Assembly (NCBI RefSeq): GCF_016907275.1
Contig: NZ_JAFBBP010000001.1
Location: 2,532,001 to 2,596,000, forward strand
Direction of reading: 5' to 3'
DNA length: 64,000 nucleotides
Source: Micromonospora luteifusca
GTDB taxonomy: Bacteria > Actinomycetota > Actinomycetes > Mycobacteriales > Micromonosporaceae
Part shown: positions 60,116 through 64,000 of the stretch, one piece after another
Layout of the letters: each line of letters starts with the position of its first letter
Position numbering within the stretch: the stretch's first letter is position 1
Position numbers and translations under genes: made by a program
Notes under the pieces: generated by a model
What the model was told of the DNA's origin: nothing
The model's input: only the letters and a program-made list of their open reading frames with translations
The model's database searches: none

Positions 60116-61630
60116 TTGCGGACCGCGCAGCTGACGATCGACCCGGCCTTCTCCATCGGCCCGGCCGACCGACGCCTCTTCGGCTCCTTCGTCGAGCACA
60201 TGGGGCGGTGCGTCTACGGCGGCATCTACGAGCCCGGCCACCCCACCGCCGACACCCGCGGCCTACGCCGCGACGTGCTGGAACTGACCCGCGAGCTGGG
60301 CGTCTCGGTGGTCCGCTACCCGGGCGGCAACTTCGTCTCCGGCTACCGCTGGGAGGACGGCGTCGGCCCGGTCGGCAACCGGCCGCGCCGGCTCGACCTG
60401 GCCTGGAAGACGATCGAGACCAACGCGTTCGGGCTGGACGAGTTCATGACCTGGGCCGCCGAGGCCGGCGTCGAGCCGATGATGGCGGTCAACCTCGGCA
60501 CCCGCGGCGTCCAGGAAGCACTGGACCTGCTGGAGTACGCCAACCACCCGGGCGGCACGGAGTTCTCCGACCTGCGGCGCAAGCACGGCGCCGAGGATCC
60601 GTACGGGGTGCGGCTGTGGTGCCTGGGCAACGAGATGGACGGCCCGTGGCAGGTCGGCCACAAGACCGCCGACGAGTACGGTCGCCTCGCCGCCGAGACC
60701 GCCCGCGCGATGAAGATGATCGACCCGTCGATCAGCCTGATCGCCTGCGGCAGCTCCAACCGGCGGATGCCCACCTTCGCCTCCTGGGAGGCGACCGTGC
60801 TGGAGCACACCTACGAGCACGTCGACTACATCTCGGCGCACACCTACTACGACCCGTCCGACGGCGACCAGGCGAGCATCCTGGCCTCGGCCGTCGACAT
60901 GGACAACTTCATCACCGAGGTCGTCGCTACCGCCGACCACGTGGCCGCCAAGCAGCGGCACAAGCGCAAGCTGAAGATCTCTTTCGACGAGTGGAACGTC
61001 TGGTACGAGTCCCGCCTCCAGGCCGACCTGGACCGGCGCGGCTGGGTCGAGGCTCCCGCTCTGATCGAGGACAACTTCACGGCTGTCGACGCGGTGGTCG
61101 TCGGCGACCTGCTGATCACCCTGCTGCGGCACGCGGACCGGGTCGGTGTGGCCGCCCAGGCGCAGCTGGCCAACGTGATCGCGCCGATCCGCACCCGCAA
61201 CGGCGGCCCGGCCTGGCGGCAGAGCATCTTCCACCCGTTCGCGCTGACCGCCCGGTACGCCCGGGGCACCGTGCTGCGCACCGATCCGGTGTCGCCGCGC
61301 TACGACACGAAGAAGTACGGGGACGTGCCGGTGCTCGACACGGTCGCTGTCCACGACGAGGAGACCGGCGAGCTGACCGTGTTCGCGGTCAACCGTGGTG
61401 AAACGGACCTCCCGCTGGAGATCGATCTGCGCGGCCTGCCGGCTTTGTCCGGTCTGTCGTTCCAGAGCATCGCTGCCGGGTCTGACCCGTCAGCGACGAA
61501 CACCGAGGCCGAGCCCGACCGGGTGACGCCTCGGGACCTGCCCACCCCCACCCCCGACGGCGGCCGGTGCACTGTGCGCCTGCCCGCCGTGTCCTGGAAC
61601 GTGCTGCGTTTCGGCCCGGCCAGCGCCTGA
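60116..61630 (+). CDS. GH51 alpha-L-arabinofuranosidase
   Basis: This 504-residue enzyme starts at TTG 60116 (RTAQLTIDPAFSIGPADRRL); GTG 60068 would add 16 residues that lack family similarity. GH51 features are LFGSFVEHMGRCVYGGIYEP, acid/base Glu in WCLGNEMDGPWQ (about 173) and nucleophile Glu in ISFDEWNVWY (about 292). It cleaves terminal alpha-L-arabinofuranosyl groups from arabinans and arabinoxylans. It has no signal peptide, so it probably acts inside the cell on imported oligosaccharides. Downstream is the sugar ABC importer. Confidence 0.93.
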   Translation: MRTAQLTIDPAFSIGPADRRLFGSFVEHMGRCVYGGIYEPGHPTADTRGLRRDVLELTRELGVSVVRYPGGNFVSGYRWEDGVGPVGNRPRRLDLAWKTIETNAFGLDEFMTWAAEAGVEPMMAVNLGTRGVQEALDLLEYANHPGGTEFSDLRRKHGAEDPYGVRLWCLGNEMDGPWQVGHKTADEYGRLAAETARAMKMIDPSISLIACGSSNRRMPTFASWEATVLEHTYEHVDYISAHTYYDPSDGDQASILASAVDMDNFITEVVATADHVAAKQRHKRKLKISFDEWNVWYESRLQADLDRRGWVEAPALIEDNFTAVDAVVVGDLLITLLRHADRVGVAAQAQLANVIAPIRTRNGGPAWRQSIFHPFALTARYARGTVLRTDPVSPRYDTKKYGDVPVLDTVAVHDEETGELTVFAVNRGETDLPLEIDLRGLPALSGLSFQSIAAGSDPSATNTEAEPDRVTPRDLPTPTPDGGRCTVRLPAVSWNVLRFGPASA

Positions 61631-61690
61631 GGTCTCGCCGGGCTTGAGCAGGCACAATTCATACCGTCCCCCCACAAGGAGAGATAAAGC

Positions 61691-63025
61691 ATGATCCAGA
61701 ACGACATGAGCCGGCGGCGCCTGCTCGGCCTCGGTCTCGGACTCGGCGCTGCGGCCTCGCTGACCCTCGCGGGCTGCGGCGGCGGCGGCGATGACAGCGC
61801 CTCCGGGCCGGCCGCCGGAAACGGTGGCAAGGAATACACCGGTCCCAAGGTGGACCTGAAGCTCTGGAACGGCTTCACCGGCGGTGACGGCGACATCTTC
61901 AAGGCGCTCGTGAACCAGTTCAACACCGAGCACCAGAACATCGCCGTGTCGGTGGCCACGTACCAGTGGGAGGACTACTACAACAAGCTCCCCGGTGCGG
62001 CCTCCAGCGGCAACGGCCCGGACATCGCGGTCATGCACATGGATCAGCTCGCCACCTTCGCCGCCCGCGGCGTGATCAGCGAGTTGGACGACGTGGCCAA
62101 GAACCTGGAGCTCTCCGAGGCGGACTTCGCCCCCACGGTGTGGCAGGGCGGGCTCTACAACAACAAGCGGTACGGCATCCCGCTGGACATGCACCCGCTG
62201 GGCTTCTACTACAACAAGGCCGTCATGCAGCGGGCCGGCCTGGACCCGAACAAGCCGCCGACCACCAAGGACGACTTCACGGCGGCGCTCGTCGAGTTCA
62301 AGAAGTCCGGCGTGCAGGGCTTCTGGATCAGCCCGTTCCAGTTCACCGGCGGCATGACGTTCTACTCCCTGCTCAACCAGTGGGGCGGCACGCTCTTCGA
62401 CGCCGACGTGGCCAAGGCCACGTTCAACTCCGACCCGGCGGTCGAGGCCTGCACCTGGCTGGTCGACATGATCAAGCAGGGCCACTCGCCGGCCAACGTC
62501 GGCCAGGACGCCGAGTACCTGGCGTTCAAGAGCGGCAAGAACGCCTTCACGTTCAACGGCATCTGGCAGATCAACGATCTGTTGAAGAGCCCTGAGGTGC
62601 AGTGGGGCGTCGCACCGCTTCCCCAGATCGGCAGCAAGCCGGCGGCCTGGGCCAACTCGCACAACTTCACGATCGTGAAGCAGCGGGCCAACAACGCCAA
62701 CAAGGTCTCCGGCGCGAAGGTCTTCATCAACTGGCTGAGCCAGCACTCGCTGGACTGGGCCAAGGGCGGCCAGATCCCGGCCCGCAAGGCGGTCCGGGAG
62801 AGCGCCGAGTTCAAGGCGCTGCCGGAGATCTCGGCGCTCGCCCCCGAGCTGGAGTACGCGGCGTTCCCGCCGGCGACTCCGGGCCTCGGCGAGGTCATCA
62901 AGACCTTCTACGACACGTTCAACGTGGCCGCACTGGGCAAGAAGACGCCCAAGGAGGCGCTCGACGAGGGTGTGGCCAAGGCCAACAAGCAGCTCGAGGA
63001 AAACCGCAAGAAGTACGGGAGCTGA
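61691..63025 (+). CDS. sugar ABC importer substrate-binding lipoprotein
   Basis: This 444-residue protein has the Tat-like signal SRRRLLGLGLGLGAAASLTL and a lipobox before Cys (LAGC). AAGGAG lies nine bases upstream. The mature part is an extracellular binding protein type 1: LKLWNGFTGGDGDIFKALVNQFN, PDIAVMHMDQLATFAARG, WANSHNFTIVKQ. Together with the arabinofuranosidase it suggests uptake of arabino-oligosaccharides, as in AraN-type systems. Permease genes follow. Confidence 0.92.
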   Translation: MIQNDMSRRRLLGLGLGLGAAASLTLAGCGGGGDDSASGPAAGNGGKEYTGPKVDLKLWNGFTGGDGDIFKALVNQFNTEHQNIAVSVATYQWEDYYNKLPGAASSGNGPDIAVMHMDQLATFAARGVISELDDVAKNLELSEADFAPTVWQGGLYNNKRYGIPLDMHPLGFYYNKAVMQRAGLDPNKPPTTKDDFTAALVEFKKSGVQGFWISPFQFTGGMTFYSLLNQWGGTLFDADVAKATFNSDPAVEACTWLVDMIKQGHSPANVGQDAEYLAFKSGKNAFTFNGIWQINDLLKSPEVQWGVAPLPQIGSKPAAWANSHNFTIVKQRANNANKVSGAKVFINWLSQHSLDWAKGGQIPARKAVRESAEFKALPEISALAPELEYAAFPPATPGLGEVIKTFYDTFNVAALGKKTPKEALDEGVAKANKQLEENRKKYGS

Positions 63026-63031
63026 TAACCA

Positions 63032-63997
63032 GTGGCGGACGTGATCGAGGTCGGGGCGGCGCGCGGTGACGCGCCGCCCCCGGCGGCCAACGCAGCCCGC
63101 CGGGCCGCTTCAGCGGGTCGGACCAGACGGGCGACGCCATACCTGTTCCTTGCCCCGTATCTGGTCCTGTTCGGGGTCTTCGGGCTGTTGCCGATCGTCC
63201 TCGGCCTCTGGCTGAGCGTGCACCAGTGGGACTTCCAGCTACCCAACCGCCCGTTCGTCGGGTTGGACAACTACAAGCAGCTCTTCTCCAGCGACTCCGC
63301 CATCTACGGCGACTGGTGGCAGAGCGTCCGGGCCACCGCGATCTTCACGGTGCTGTCGGTGCCGCTGCTGGTGGTCGTACCGCTGGGGTTGGCGCTGCTG
63401 CTCAACCGCTCCTTCCCGGGTCGGACCTTCTTCCGGGCGGTCTACTTCGCGCCGTACGTGCTGGGTGTCGCGGTGATCGGCCTGCTCTGGCGGTTCCTGC
63501 TCGACGCCAACCTGGGCCTGGTCAACCGGCTCCTCGGGGTGGTCGGGCTGCCGTCGGACACCCCCTGGGTGACCAACATGCCGTGGGCGTGGATCTCGCT
63601 GGTCGGGGTGACCGTCTGGTGGACCTCCGGCTTCAACGCGGTCATCTACCTGGCTGGCCTGCAGGACATCTCGCCTGAGCTGTACGAGGCCGCCCGGGTG
63701 GACGGCGCGAACGCCTGGCAGCGGTTCCGCAACGTCACCCTGCCCGGCCTGCGCCCGGTGCTGCTCTTCGTGATCACGACGACCGTGCTCGCCTCGGCGA
63801 ACATGTTCGGCCAGTCCTTCCTGATCACCCAGGGAACGCCCGGCACGGAAACCCGCACGGTGGTGTGGTTCATCGTCGAGGAGGGCCTGCGGAACAACAA
63901 CGCCGGTCGCGCCGCCGCGATGAGCATCGTGTTCGCCCTGCTGCTGGCGGTCGTGAGCATCGCCAACTTCCGCCTCTTCCGCTACCGGGAAGACTGA
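63032..63997 (+). CDS. sugar ABC importer permease (first subunit)
   Basis: This 321-residue MalF/UgpA-type permease starts at GTG 63032, six bases after the binding-protein stop. It has six membrane helices (LFLAPYLVLFGVFGLLPIVLGL first) and the loop EAARVDGANAWQRFRNVTLPGL, the EAA motif that contacts the ATPase. The second permease and an ATPase probably lie to the right of the window. Confidence 0.92.
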   Translation: MADVIEVGAARGDAPPPAANAARRAASAGRTRRATPYLFLAPYLVLFGVFGLLPIVLGLWLSVHQWDFQLPNRPFVGLDNYKQLFSSDSAIYGDWWQSVRATAIFTVLSVPLLVVVPLGLALLLNRSFPGRTFFRAVYFAPYVLGVAVIGLLWRFLLDANLGLVNRLLGVVGLPSDTPWVTNMPWAWISLVGVTVWWTSGFNAVIYLAGLQDISPELYEAARVDGANAWQRFRNVTLPGLRPVLLFVITTTVLASANMFGQSFLITQGTPGTETRTVVWFIVEEGLRNNNAGRAAAMSIVFALLLAVVSIANFRLFRYRED

Positions 63998-64000
63998 GGG

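Overview
The window is very GC-rich (about 70% or more), uses many GTG starts, and has the gene content of an actinomycete, most likely Micromonosporaceae (Micromonospora/Salinispora-like). This rests on F420-dependent oxidoreductase, SARP, SigE-type ECF sigma, actinobacterial DUF3107/DUF3152 and MoeZ genes, and on the order moeZ - DUF3152 - TetR - DUF3107 - DEAD helicase, which I recall from the Mycobacterium tuberculosis moeZ-rhlE neighbourhood. No rRNA, tRNA, CRISPR array, prophage or complete insertion sequence was seen.

Layout. 1-2248: tail of a contact-dependent toxin locus (WXG100-like/hydrophobic protein, small HNH-like nuclease, two probable immunity proteins, the second SUKH-like). 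2232-14071: conserved housekeeping block: prenyltransferase-repeat protein, moeZ, two tandem DUF3152 zincins, alpha/beta hydrolase, a long low-complexity protein, TetR regulator, DUF3107 protein and DEAD-box helicase. 14158-23515: methyltransferase, small membrane protein, XRE regulator, His-rich membrane protein, RecQ with a C-terminal phosphoribosyltransferase-like segment, a membrane-bound SARP-like protein, a lipoprotein and an SDR. 23635-28359: complete branched-chain amino-acid-type ABC importer (livM, livH, livF, livG, livK order in the window, read leftwards). 28689-34606: secreted glycerophosphodiesterase, a TrkH/TrkA potassium pair, and a DUF4097-DrrA-DrrB exporter cluster. 34708-43514: Ser/Thr kinase with a CBM2-like ectodomain, spermidine-synthase-like membrane protein, secreted coiled-coil protein, and a four-gene overlapping signalling operon (REC-PP2C phosphatase, histidine kinase, response regulator, inositol-phosphatase-like). 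43730-58788: mixed accessory and metabolic genes: M28 membrane peptidase, threonine dehydratase, ArsR/SRPBCC pair, SigE-type sigma with membrane partner, YciI, DinB, F420 enzyme, Smr, TPR, ROK kinase, ABC-F and methyltransferase, along with two truncated TetR genes. 58960-63997: LacI regulator divergent from a GH51 arabinofuranosidase and a sugar ABC importer (binding protein and first permease), with a double LacI-type operator between them.

The most interesting non-genic signal is a dispersed family of roughly 67-81 bp imperfect palindromes in at least seven intergenic spots (two related subfamilies). One copy sits exactly where a TetR gene has lost its DNA-binding half. Other notable points are a 51-bp in-frame coding repeat, 28-bp tandem repeats running through the recQ stop codon, a pure (GGC)14 tract, a consensus Crp-type palindrome before the DEAD helicase, a possible ATC start codon, and several unusual domain fusions (RecQ-PRTase, SARP-TM-HhH, kinase-CBM2, BON-methyltransferase).

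All functional names are from reading the sequence. No database search was run.
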